The notes under the pieces were generated by a model. The model was not told the origin of the DNA. It saw only the letters and a program-made list of their open reading frames with translations, and searched no databases. Below are positions 1-7,960 of a DNA stretch of 36,198 nucleotides, in pieces. The position numbers and the translations under genes are program-made. Numbering within the stretch: the first letter of the stretch is position 1; each line of letters begins with the position of its first letter. The DNA lies in contig CAILAZ010000103.1 of assembly GCA_903832295.1 (NCBI GenBank), forward strand, positions 1 through 36,198. The letters run 5' to 3'. Origin of the DNA: an uncultured Acidobacteriota bacterium. Its GTDB lineage: Bacteria; Acidobacteriota; Terriglobia; Terriglobales; Acidobacteriaceae.

Positions 1-938
1 CCGATCCCAGAAAGTGCGCGCTCCGGACACGGGTGCACTTCGATAATGATGCCGTCGGCTCCAGCGGCAATCGAGGCCTTGGACATCACCGGTACCAGGT
101 CGCGCCGTCCCGTTCCATGCGAGGGGTCGGCGATCACCGGCAGGTGCGAGAGCTGCTTCACCAGCGCCACCGCCGCAAGGTCCAGTGTGTTGCGTGTCAT
201 CTCAGACTCAAAGGTGCGGATGCCGCGCTCGCACATCACCACCTGCGCATTGCCTCCCGCCAGCAGATACTCCGCCGCCAGCAGCCACTCCTTCACTGTA
301 GCCGAAGGTCCGCGCTTCAGAAGGATCGGCTTATTTGCTTCCGCGAGTGTGCGCAGCAGCGAGAAGTTCTGCATGTTGCGCGCCCCCACCTGCAGCATGT
401 CGGCGTGCTTGCAGATGATTCCCACATCCTCGGCGCTCATCACCTCGGTTACAACCGGAAGCCCGGTTAGGGCACGCGCCTCGCTCAACAACTCCAGCGC
501 CTCTTCGCCTAGTCCCTGAAAGTCGTAGGGCGAAGTTCGGGGCTTGTAAGCCCCGCCGCGAAGCATATTTGCGCCCGCTGCCTTCACTGCCTTAGCCGTC
601 TGCAAGATCTGTTCGCGGGACTCTACCGAGCACGGTCCTGCGATCACTACCACGCTGCCGTCGCCGATTGTGACATTGCCAACCTGCACGACTGTACGCT
701 CCGGTTTGGCCTGCCGACTCACAAGCTTGAATGGCGTTGAGATTGAAACTACATCCTCAACGCCCGGCGCGGCCCGTAGCGCTTCCACTTCATTGCGTCG
801 TCCACCGCTGCCTACTGCGGCCACAATCGTCTTCTCTGTGCCGCAGGTCAGGTGAGCTTGGTAGCCCGCGCTGCGAACTCGCTCTACGACGTTATCAATC
901 TCCCGCTGGCTGGCACCCTCGCGCATATTCACAATCAT
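1..938 (-). CDS. aroF: 3-deoxy-7-phosphoheptulonate (DAHP) synthase, 3' end cut by window edge
   Basis: First enzyme of the shikimate pathway: it condenses phosphoenolpyruvate and erythrose 4-phosphate to DAHP in the cytoplasm. I translated the minus strand from the ATG at 938-936; about 312 residues are visible and the last part lies beyond position 1. The first ~90 residues (starting [15 protein letters not shown]) form the ferredoxin-like regulatory domain of the AroAII/Thermotoga-type enzyme. The barrel follows, with the landmarks [53 protein letters not shown] and [12 protein letters not shown]. It lies downstream of a Phe/Tyr-rich leader peptide and a terminator-like hairpin, so feedback by attenuation is likely in addition to the N-terminal domain. 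The family call is firm; whether it should be named aroF, aroG or aroA varies between organisms. Confidence 0.95.
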   Translation of the reverse strand, partial: MIVNMREGASQREIDNVVERVRSAGYQAHLTCGTEKTIVAAVGSGGRRNEVEALRAAPGVEDVVSISTPFKLVSRQAKPERTVVQVGNVTIGDGSVVVIAGPCSVESREQILQTAKAVKAAGANMLRGGAYKPRTSPYDFQGLGEEALELLSEARALTGLPVVTEVMSAEDVGIICKHADMLQVGARNMQNFSLLRTLAEANKPILLKRGPSATVKEWLLAAEYLLAGGNAQVVMCERGIRTFESEMTRNTLDLAAVALVKQLSHLPVIADPSHGTGRRDLVPVMSKASIAAGADGIIIEVHPCPERALSGI

Positions 939-980
939 GGTCTGCTCTTCCTCGTTTCCTTGGGTTGCTTCGATTTTGTG

Positions 981-1014
981 CAAAAGAAAGCCGCAACTCG
1001 TGGGAGTCGCGGCT
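981..1014 (-). terminator. Attenuator terminator in the aroF leader
   Basis: On the minus strand, AGCCGC (1014-1009) pairs with GCGGCT (994-989). The inner stem ACTC/GAGT is extended around a GTGG-type loop, with one A/C mismatch. The T-rich run TTCTTTT follows at once (988-982). The hairpin lies 43 nt after the stop of a Phe/Tyr-rich leader peptide and about 43 nt before the aroF start, the classic place for an amino-acid attenuator. Leader codons 20-21 (AGCGGC, 1084-1089) could pair with the GCCGC of the 5' arm and act as an antiterminator; that pairing is inferred by eye. Confidence 0.75.
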
Positions 1015-1056
1015 GTGGGCTTAAGTTTCTTGACGCTTTGCCTGAATCTTTTGGCT

Positions 1057-1146
1057 TTACTTTCGCGCCCGCAACTTACCCTCGCCGCTCTCCCGGTAGG
1101 AGAAGCGGTACGTAAAGGTAAAGTAGCTAAATCGACGCAATTTCAT
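1057..1146 (-). CDS. aroF leader peptide, 29 residues, Phe/Tyr-rich
   Basis: A short minus-strand frame runs from the ATG at 1146-1144 to the TAA at 1059-1057. Residues 6-17 read [12 protein letters not shown]: four Phe and three Tyr within twelve residues, far above chance. An AAGAAGG sequence lies just upstream of the ATG. The peptide sits between nothing recognisable upstream and an attenuator hairpin followed by DAHP synthase downstream. By analogy with known leader peptides (TrpL, PheL), ribosome stalling at scarce Phe-tRNA or Tyr-tRNA would favour an alternative fold and let transcription continue into aroF. The peptide itself is probably not functional as a protein. Its composition, position and partner gene agree; expression is not shown by sequence alone. 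Confidence 0.8.
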   Translation of the reverse strand: MKLRRFSYFTFTYRFSYRESGEGKLRARK

Positions 1147-1219
1147 AGGCCTTCTTGAATGTTAAAAGCAATTTCGGTCGCTGTCTATGGAAAACAGTCC
1201 ACCATAATCTGAAATTGGT

Positions 1220-2173
1220 TCAGTCAATAGTTACACGATTGCGTCCGGAGGCCTTGCTCCGGTAGAGCATCTCATCCGCGCGCTTAATCGCCTCATTGCT
1301 CGTGTCTCCCCGTTTTACCAGGGTCGCTCCCGCCGACACAGTGACCTTGAGGTGCGCATCGCCCGCCGGAATTGCCGATTCCGAGATCAGCATTCGGCAG
1401 CGTTCTGCAAAGGCTCCCAGTGCTGCGACGCTTATGTCTTTTACCACTACAACCAACTCATCGCCGCCCCAACGTCCCACAAAGTCCCCGGTACGCAGAC
1501 TGTGTGCCAGCGTCAGGCAAACAGCTCTCAGCGCGTCATCGCCCACCTCGTGTCCATGCAGATCATTGACTTCCTTGAAGCCGTCGATGTCGATCATAAG
1601 CAAACCAATTCTGCGGCCAAATACCTCGGCCTCTTGGATTGCCTGTTTGATCTTCATTTCCATGTAACGCCGATTGGGAACTCCTGTCAGGGAATCGAGA
1701 AACGCAATATTCTCGAGTTCCCCGACTCGCCGTTCAATGCGCTTCTTTGCGGTCAGGTCACTGAACACCTCCGCAGCGCCAATGATCTGCCCTTCACTAT
1801 CCAAGATAGGGGCGGCACGAATTGACACAGGAATTCGGTGACCCAGCTTGTGGCGAAGATACGCTTCAGTTTCCCGCCGTTTCCCATCGGCAATCGTGTC
1901 GGCCAGTGGACACCCCTCCACGCACAGCGCGCAACCCTCCTCACTTACATGCATCAGGATGTTATCGGAGCAGCTCTTTCCAATGACTTCACTGGCCGCA
2001 TACCCGGTCAACAGCTCGGCACCCTTGTTCCAGTACTGAATTTTCCGTTCCCTATCCACGAAGTACACGCCATCATGCAGGCTGTCGAGCAAACGCTCAT
2101 GGAACGAGGACGAGAGTTTGTCTCGCAATGCCGGCTCTTTGGGCAGCAGCCTGAAAATTGGTATGTCAGACAT
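1220..2173 (-). CDS. PAS-GGDEF diguanylate cyclase
   Basis: Predicted cytoplasmic sensor enzyme making cyclic di-GMP from two GTP. I start at the ATG at 2173 (MSDIPIFRLLPKEP) because GAGG lies just upstream; an in-frame upstream start at 2221 lacks that support. The N-terminal half is a PAS domain (about residues 25-140: DSLHDGVYFVD, ELLTGYAASEVIGKSC). It carries a C-x2-C-x3-C motif (CALCVEGCPL) that could hold a metal or respond to redox state. The C-terminal half is a GGDEF domain with GGDEL as the active-site signature and RTGD five residues before it, the RxxD inhibitory site, so an active, product-inhibited cyclase is expected. No transmembrane segment or response-regulator domain is visible. 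Its neighbours do not point to a specific pathway. Confidence 0.93.
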   Translation of the reverse strand: MSDIPIFRLLPKEPALRDKLSSSFHERLLDSLHDGVYFVDRERKIQYWNKGAELLTGYAASEVIGKSCSDNILMHVSEEGCALCVEGCPLADTIADGKRRETEAYLRHKLGHRIPVSIRAAPILDSEGQIIGAAEVFSDLTAKKRIERRVGELENIAFLDSLTGVPNRRYMEMKIKQAIQEAEVFGRRIGLLMIDIDGFKEVNDLHGHEVGDDALRAVCLTLAHSLRTGDFVGRWGGDELVVVVKDISVAALGAFAERCRMLISESAIPAGDAHLKVTVSAGATLVKRGDTSNEAIKRADEMLYRSKASGRNRVTID

Positions 2174-2290
2174 CGAACCTCGGATCAGGACACACAATTG
2201 TGCTTCACCATACACTGCCATGCCGGTTCGCAGTTTAGGTTGTTTCCCCTACGGACCGCCTCAGTTGGCCTGGCTGGGGATCGAGAACCT

Positions 2291-4549
2291 TCAACGAACT
2301 TTCCACTTGGAGGAGAGTGCCGAGAGCTTTTGCTCTGCTGACATTTGTGGTTTCTCCAGCGGTTTTCGCATTTGCGCCTTCGGAGCGGCTTCCAGCAGAG
2401 CTTTCATGGAGAGCGCAATGCGTTTCGTCTTAACATCTGCGCTCAACACTTTCACTCTAACAATCTGTCCCACCTTTACAGCTTCGCTTGGTTCCTTAAT
2501 ATATCGATTGGAGAGCTCGCTGATGTGAACCAGTCCGTCCTGGTGCACCCCAATGTCCACAAATGCTCCAAACTTCGTCACGTTGGTTACCACGCCTTCC
2601 AGCACCATCCCCGGCACGGCATCTGCAATCTCCCGGACATTTTCGGCAAAGCTCGGCGCCACAAATTTGTCACGCGGATCGCGACCTGGCTTCTTCAACT
2701 CGTCCAGAATGTCATTGAGCGTAAACGTTCCCACCGTTAACTTAGTGCGATCCACCTTCTCCAGCAACTCCGGCCGCCTGATCAACTCGTGCATGGGCGT
2801 CTTCAGCGACGCAGCAATCTGCTCCACCACCGGGTATGACTCGGGATGCACCGCAGTCATGTCCAGAGGATTCTCCCCATCGCGGATACGCAGAAATCCC
2901 GCTGCCTGCTCAAACGTCTTGGGACCGACGCCCGGTACCTTCATCAACTGCGCTCGCGACCGGAAGCGTCCATTCTCATCGCGGTACTTAACGATATTTA
3001 CCGCCGTCCGCTCCGTTACTCCCGCAACATAGCGCAACAGTGTCCACGACGATGTGTTCAGGTCCACTCCAACCCGGTTCACGCAGCTCTCGATCACAGT
3101 TTCCAGCGATTGCTGTAAATTGCGCTGATCCACGTCATGCTGGTACTGTCCTACTCCAATCGATTTCGGGTCGACCTTCACGAGTTCGGAGAGGGGGTCC
3201 TGCAATCTTCGGGCAATGCTGATTGCGCCTCGCACCGTCAGATCGAGTTCCGGGAACTCCTGCCGCGCAACGTCGGAAGCGGAGTACACGCTTGCGCCGC
3301 TCTCACTTACTGTTACCGCGAAAATGCCATCCAGTTTGCGCTCTTGCAGAAACTCGCGCACGAACTGATCGGTCTCCCGTCCAGCCGTTCCGTTGCCGAT
3401 CGCAATCGCCCGCACATTGTGTTGCGCCATCAATTTCTCCAGCACCTTTGCGGACTGCTCCAGCCCGCTCTTCGAGGTGAATGGATACATCACGTCATGT
3501 GCAAGGAATTTTCCGGTCTCGTCCACAATTGCAAGTTTGCACCCCGTCCGCAGGCCCGGGTCAATCCCCAACACGGAGATTGGCCCCGCCGGCGGTGACA
3601 GCAGCAGATTGTGGAGATTCTCGCGGAATACTGCAATCGCGTCGGCGTCGGAACGCTTCTTCAACTCCAGCCGGATCTCTCCCTGGATGGATGAGTTCAG
3701 CAGTCGTTGCCACGAATCTTCAATCGCTAGCGCAAGCTGCGGAGTCCAGTCTCCGCTCGTCCGAAGAATTCGGCCCCTAAGCGTGTTCACCGCGCGTTCC
3801 GGCTCCAGTTCGATCAGGAAGAACAGCACGTCTTCACTTTCGCCCCGGCGGATCGCCAGCATCCGGTGTGAGGGGATGGTCTTTACCACCTCGCGATAGT
3901 CGTAGTACATCTTGAATTTTTCCTGCTCATCCACCGCGTGCATGGCTTTGCGGCTGGTGATCACGCCTTCCTCGAACACCAACTGCCGAAGTGATTTTCG
4001 CAGGTCCGCATCTTCGCTGATCATCTCAGCCACAATGTGCCGTGCGCCTTCCAGCGCCTCTTCCGGGGTGGTTACGCCCTTCTCTTCGCACACCAGGTTC
4101 ACAGCCAATTCTGCCAGTGTCTTCTCGCCCGTCGTTTGCGCCCAGAGGTAGTCGGCCAGCGGTTCCAGTCCCTTCTCGCGTGCGATCGTCGCCTTGGTCC
4201 GCCGCTTTGGCTTGTAGGGCAGGTAGAGATCTTCCAACTCGCTCTTGTCGAAACACATTTCGATTCGTGCCTTGAGGTCGTCAGTCATTTTGCCCTGCTC
4301 CTCAATGGAGTGCAGAATTGTTTCACGTCGCGACACAAGATCACGAAAATAAGTGAGTTGTTCTTCCACCGCCCGCACCTGCACTTCATCAAGATTTCCT
4401 GTCGCTTCCTTGCGGTAGCGCGAAATGAAAGGCACGGTGCCGCCGCCATCGAGAAGTTCGATGACTGCGACCAACCCGCGCACGGGGACATTGATATTCT
4501 GTGAGATATGCAGCAGAAGTTCCGGTGAGAGACTCTTTGATTCAGACAT
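2291..4549 (-). CDS. tex: Tex-type RNA-binding protein (S1 domain)
   Basis: Tex is a conserved cytoplasmic RNA-binding factor linked to transcription and RNA metabolism. I use the ATG at 4549 (MSESKSLSPELLLH), which gives 752 residues, close to the family's usual ~770. Upstream in-frame starts at 4606 and 4573 are possible; none has a clear ribosome-binding site. In order: the N-terminal helical Tex domain (DGGGTVPFISRYRKEATG), a YqgF/RNase H-like domain (ISVLGIDPGLRTGCKLAI), a helix-hairpin-helix region (LMKVPGVGPKTFEQAAGF) and a C-terminal S1 domain (GVVTNVTKFGAFVDIG). All landmarks are intact. It lies in tandem with the LysR gene and the GGDEF gene on the minus strand but has no obvious functional link to either. 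Confidence 0.96.
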   Translation of the reverse strand: MSESKSLSPELLLHISQNINVPVRGLVAVIELLDGGGTVPFISRYRKEATGNLDEVQVRAVEEQLTYFRDLVSRRETILHSIEEQGKMTDDLKARIEMCFDKSELEDLYLPYKPKRRTKATIAREKGLEPLADYLWAQTTGEKTLAELAVNLVCEEKGVTTPEEALEGARHIVAEMISEDADLRKSLRQLVFEEGVITSRKAMHAVDEQEKFKMYYDYREVVKTIPSHRMLAIRRGESEDVLFFLIELEPERAVNTLRGRILRTSGDWTPQLALAIEDSWQRLLNSSIQGEIRLELKKRSDADAIAVFRENLHNLLLSPPAGPISVLGIDPGLRTGCKLAIVDETGKFLAHDVMYPFTSKSGLEQSAKVLEKLMAQHNVRAIAIGNGTAGRETDQFVREFLQERKLDGIFAVTVSESGASVYSASDVARQEFPELDLTVRGAISIARRLQDPLSELVKVDPKSIGVGQYQHDVDQRNLQQSLETVIESCVNRVGVDLNTSSWTLLRYVAGVTERTAVNIVKYRDENGRFRSRAQLMKVPGVGPKTFEQAAGFLRIRDGENPLDMTAVHPESYPVVEQIAASLKTPMHELIRRPELLEKVDRTKLTVGTFTLNDILDELKKPGRDPRDKFVAPSFAENVREIADAVPGMVLEGVVTNVTKFGAFVDIGVHQDGLVHISELSNRYIKEPSEAVKVGQIVRVKVLSADVKTKRIALSMKALLEAAPKAQMRKPLEKPQMSAEQKLSALSSKWKVR

Positions 4550-4665
4550 GGTGTGGTTCAATTCTAATTGCATGTCTTGAGGAAAACGCGGCTGGATATT
4601 CCGCATTCCGATTTCATGAGAGGACTCGCAATCGGCAGTTCAAAACCAGTCTGTTCGCACAGCAC

Positions 4666-5565
4666 TCAGGAATTGACTTCCAGGGCCATGCTCTCCCGCA
4701 CGATGCTCAGGAAGTAAGCCAGCGCTGGGGACCTGTCGTCTTTGCGATAAACCATCAACAGGTCCAGGCTAGGTTGCGGATCAACATCTATGGGTCGGAA
4801 CACAATGCTGCCTGGAAGAATGTCCTTCTGGTAGTCCGGAATCAGGGCGAAGCCAAGACCCAGCCCCACCGCGTGTAATCCTGACAGAACATTGTCATGC
4901 TCAATCGCCGAGGTAAATGTCACTCCAGCCCGAGCCGCAATTTCGTCAACGCAACGAACATATTTCGGGCTTAACGCCTGCGACGGGCGCACCATTGGAA
5001 TGTCCGCCAGTTTGGCCAGTGGAATCCTCTTCAGCTTCGTTAGCGGATGAGCAGCGGGCAATACGACCACAATTTTCTGGCGGAGCACCACCTCGGAAAC
5101 CACGCTCGTATTTTCAATCGGCCCAGCAAGGAACGCGACATTGATCTTTTCCTCTTCCAACGCTTGCAGCAGTTCTGGTTCGCTCAGCGCCAGGAACGAT
5201 GTGTGCATCTCCGGACAACGCTGTTTCAATACGGGCAAGCAGTTGTGAAAAATCCGCGATTCCGTGCCAAAGATAAAGCCCACCGAAACATGTCCAGCCT
5301 CGGCCCGTGCCCCTTGCCGTGCCAACATGATCGCGCGGTCCATATGCTGGAGAATTGCCCTGGATTCATCCAGAAATATGCGCCCGGCCTCCGTCAGTTT
5401 CAAGCCATGCCGATTACGATTAAACAGAGGAGCGCTCACGATCTCCTCCAGGCGTTGTATCTGCCGGCTCAAAGATGGTTGGACGGTATGCAGCCGTTCG
5501 GCCGCACGCGTGAAGTTCATCTCTTCCGCGACAGCAACGAAGTATCGAAGGTAGCGCAGGTCCAT
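4666..5565 (-). CDS. LysR-type transcriptional regulator (BenM/CatM/HcaR-like)
   Basis: Predicted DNA-binding regulator with an N-terminal winged helix and a C-terminal ligand-binding domain. I start at the ATG at 5565 (MDLRYLRYFVAVAEEMNFTR), six codons inside the longest frame, because GAGG lies five bases upstream. It is 299 residues, normal for the family. The first ~60 residues match the LysR helix-turn-helix (NFTRAAERLHTVQPSLSRQI), of the kind seen in BenM/CatM/HcaR regulators of aromatic-compound genes. It is divergent from ptb-buk-iorAB, and the ~315-nt gap holds one copy of the 15-mer found ahead of five transcription units in this window. LysR proteins commonly regulate divergent promoters, so it is the best candidate for the regulon's controller. 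That role and its inducer are inferences. Confidence 0.93.
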   Translation of the reverse strand: MDLRYLRYFVAVAEEMNFTRAAERLHTVQPSLSRQIQRLEEIVSAPLFNRNRHGLKLTEAGRIFLDESRAILQHMDRAIMLARQGARAEAGHVSVGFIFGTESRIFHNCLPVLKQRCPEMHTSFLALSEPELLQALEEEKINVAFLAGPIENTSVVSEVVLRQKIVVVLPAAHPLTKLKRIPLAKLADIPMVRPSQALSPKYVRCVDEIAARAGVTFTSAIEHDNVLSGLHAVGLGLGFALIPDYQKDILPGSIVFRPIDVDPQPSLDLLMVYRKDDRSPALAYFLSIVRESMALEVNS

Positions 5566-5683
5566 TAGGTCCTCAAATCCCACACCTCGCGGCTTTCAGG
5601 GCGGCGCTGGGGGGGTGGTGATGCAATTGCCTCGTGCAGTATAGACCGAACAGGGTCATGCGACGGTGATAAATAAACACAGC

Positions 5684-5749
5684 GATACCGCCAGAGTTGG
5701 GAGCCGTTCAAACAAAGTATTTCCATTTACGGCTAAGCTCGCCTAACTT
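5684..5749 (+). promoter_or_regulatory. Shared promoter element, copy 1 (ptb-buk-iorAB)
   Basis: AAACAAAGTATTTCC lies at 5710-5724, followed after exactly 15 nt by CGCCTAACTT (5740-5749), a possible -10 region. ATAC (5685-5688) upstream belongs to the weaker half-site seen at other copies, here one base closer. It lies in the divergent gap between the LysR gene and ptb; the rest of the gap (5566-5880) shows nothing else I can name. The ptb start is about 156 nt further on. Confidence 0.7.
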
Positions 5750-5880
5750 GATATCCGTAAAAGGCTTGCTCAGAGGTGCGCTCGTAGGCCCCTGCCAGAG
5801 CCAAAGTGCCTGAGTCGGAATGCCGGCAGCGAAGATCAGAAACGGCCCGTAGCTGGCCAGCGATAGTGGAGTGGGACGAA

Positions 5881-6831
5881 ATGGAAACTGTGGGAACAGA
5901 CAGTAAGAGATTCGCCGGGCCGAAATTGGTTCACAGTTTTGAAGAACTGCGGGAGCGCGCGCGCTCGGTAGGGCCGCTGCGCGTCGCCGTAGTCGTGGCC
6001 GATGATGAAGTTGCACTCACTGCAGCAGAAGGCGCACAAAGCCTCGGTATCGCCGAAGTCGTCTTGATCGGCAATGAGGGCAATATTCGTTCAAAGGCAA
6101 GCCAGCTAGGCTTCGATGCACTGCTTGCTAAAGCAACGATCATTGAGTCCGCTGACCCTTCGGCTGCGGCTGTTCAGATGGCGAGGCGAGGCGAGGTGGA
6201 TATCCTGCTCAAGGGGCATCTCCGCACCGACGAATTGCTGAGTGCCGTTCTCCACAAGGAAACAGGATTGCGCACCGGGCGCGTTCTCAGTGACGTACTG
6301 CTTTATGAAGACACCTTGTCTGGCCAGCGCAGGTTGGTCGCGCTTACCGACGGCGGGCTCAACGTCCTTCCCGACCTAGACAAGAAGCGGGAGATTCTGC
6401 TGAATGCTGTCGAGGTCCTGCGCAGCATCGGAATGTCGCGCCCCAGAATCGCTGTCATGAGCGCTACCGAAGTCGTCTCAAGCTCCCTGCCGTCCACCGT
6501 GGACGCAAAAGCCCTCGTGGACATGGGCCTGGCCGGCGACTTGGGAGATGTTGATGTCTTTGGTCCCGTGGCGCTCGATTGCGCCCTGCTAAGGTCAGCA
6601 GCCGAGGCCAAGGGAATCAAGCATGCCGCGGCTGGGTTCGCCGACTGCCTTCTCGTTCCGAATATTGAGGCTGGCAATTTGCTCGGCAAGTCCGTCAAGT
6701 ATCTCGGCGGTTCGCAATGCGCCCATGTAGTCGTCGGAGCGAAGGTTCCCATCCTGATTCCGTCCCGCGTGGAAAGTGCGGACGACAAGGTGAATGCCAT
6801 CGCGCTCGGGGTGATTTATGCCAAACGGTAG
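5881..6831 (+). CDS. ptb: Phosphate butyryltransferase family protein
   Basis: Predicted to swap CoA for phosphate on a short acyl-CoA, giving an acyl phosphate for the kinase encoded next. I start at the ATG at 5881 (METVGTDSKRFAGPKLV), giving 316 residues; an in-frame ATG at 5806 lies upstream without family support. The PTA/PTB fold is clear: RVAVVVADDEVALTAAEGAQ at the start of the Rossmann-like domain, a central GRVLSDVLLYED, and the C-terminal SVKYLGGSQCAHVVVGAKVP typical of phosphate butyryltransferases. Its 3' end overlaps the butyrate kinase start by 14 nt, so translation is probably coupled. The true acyl group is unknown: with iorAB behind it, branched or arylacetyl-CoA is as plausible as butyryl-CoA. 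Confidence 0.88.
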   Translation: METVGTDSKRFAGPKLVHSFEELRERARSVGPLRVAVVVADDEVALTAAEGAQSLGIAEVVLIGNEGNIRSKASQLGFDALLAKATIIESADPSAAAVQMARRGEVDILLKGHLRTDELLSAVLHKETGLRTGRVLSDVLLYEDTLSGQRRLVALTDGGLNVLPDLDKKREILLNAVEVLRSIGMSRPRIAVMSATEVVSSSLPSTVDAKALVDMGLAGDLGDVDVFGPVALDCALLRSAAEAKGIKHAAAGFADCLLVPNIEAGNLLGKSVKYLGGSQCAHVVVGAKVPILIPSRVESADDKVNAIALGVIYAKR

Positions 6832-7915
6832 CGGACGCATTCTGGTCATCAACCCGGGATCGACATCCACAAAGTTTGCCGTTTATACCAAGGACGGCGC
6901 TGAGTTCGTAAGCACGGCCCGCCATTCCGCGGAAGAGCTTTTGCAGTTCAACGGTCGCCCGGTGCTCGATCAGCAGGAATACCGCGCGGCGCGCATCAGT
7001 GATGAGCTTGAAAAGGCCGGCTACGATCTCACCGCCTTCGATGCTATCGCTGGTCGTGGCGGATTGTTGCCTCCGCTCAAAAGCGGAACCTATCTGGTGA
7101 GCGCCGCAATGCTCTCCGCGCTCCGCCTCGCGCGCCGGGGAGAGCACGCCTCCAACCTCGGAGCGGTGCTTGCACACTCATTTGCCACCCTTGCCGGCGT
7201 GAACGCCTATGTCGTCGATCCCGTGAGCGTGGACGAATGGCAGGATTGCGCGCGCATATCGGGCTCCGCCCTGTTGCCACGAACCGCGCAATGCCACGCC
7301 CTCAACACAAAGGCTGTGGCCAAACGATTCGCGAAGGAACAAAGTCGCGAGTATGAATCCCTGCAGTTGATTGTTGTACATATGGGCAGCGGGTGCTCAG
7401 TATCAGCTCACCAGAACGGGCGGATGATCGACAACAATACTGGCGAGGACGGTCCTTTTGGCGTCGATCGGTCCGGTGCGCTGCCGGTCCGGCCTCTAGT
7501 TCGTCTCTGTTTCAGTGGCGGCTATACCCAGAAGCAGGTTGAGGATCAGGTCTTCGGAAACGGTGGAGTTTTCTCATATCTCGGTACACGGGACTTGATC
7601 GAAGTGGAGCGCCGAATCGACGAAGGCGACCTGCGCGCCGCGGCCATCTTTGATGCGATGGTTTACCAGATTGCCAAGGAAGCAGGGGCGATGGCCGTTG
7701 TACTGAAGGGCATCGTGGATGCGATTCTCGTGACCGGCGGCATGGCGCACTCGGAAAGAGTCGTCTCGCTGTTGACTGAATACCTGGACTGGATCGCGCC
7801 TATCAAGGTCTTTCCGGGTGAGGATGAACTGCAGGCTCTCGCGGAAGGTGTCTTTCGCGTGTTGCGCGGGGAAGAGTTGCCAAAGACATTATCCACAGAC
7901 GGCGGACAGCCGTAG
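6818..7915 (+). CDS. buk: Butyrate kinase family protein (copy 1)
   Basis: Predicted acid kinase of the ASKHA superfamily, making ATP from an acyl phosphate and ADP in the cytoplasm. It is 365 residues, normal for butyrate kinase. The N-terminal phosphate loop is ILVINPGSTSTKFA. The family motif AGRGGLLPPLKSGTY follows, then VHMGSGCSVSAHQNGRMID and a C-terminal ILVTGGMAHS adenosine site. It overlaps ptb by 14 nt and is followed 45 nt later by iorA, so the operon reads acyltransferase, kinase, 2-oxoacid oxidoreductase. It differs from the second kinase at 22253-23380 in several signature positions, which suggests different acyl preferences. The natural substrate cannot be read from sequence. 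Confidence 0.9.
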   Translation: MPNGSGRILVINPGSTSTKFAVYTKDGAEFVSTARHSAEELLQFNGRPVLDQQEYRAARISDELEKAGYDLTAFDAIAGRGGLLPPLKSGTYLVSAAMLSALRLARRGEHASNLGAVLAHSFATLAGVNAYVVDPVSVDEWQDCARISGSALLPRTAQCHALNTKAVAKRFAKEQSREYESLQLIVVHMGSGCSVSAHQNGRMIDNNTGEDGPFGVDRSGALPVRPLVRLCFSGGYTQKQVEDQVFGNGGVFSYLGTRDLIEVERRIDEGDLRAAAIFDAMVYQIAKEAGAMAVVLKGIVDAILVTGGMAHSERVVSLLTEYLDWIAPIKVFPGEDELQALAEGVFRVLRGEELPKTLSTDGGQP

Positions 7916-7960
7916 CGTGGAGAGTATTTTAGTTCGCAAGATCACGGATTGGAGCATCTG

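Noticed and set aside
7919..7935. GAGAGTATTTTAG before iorA as another regulon copy
   Set aside because: It is inside a tight operon and lacks the first half of the 15-mer.
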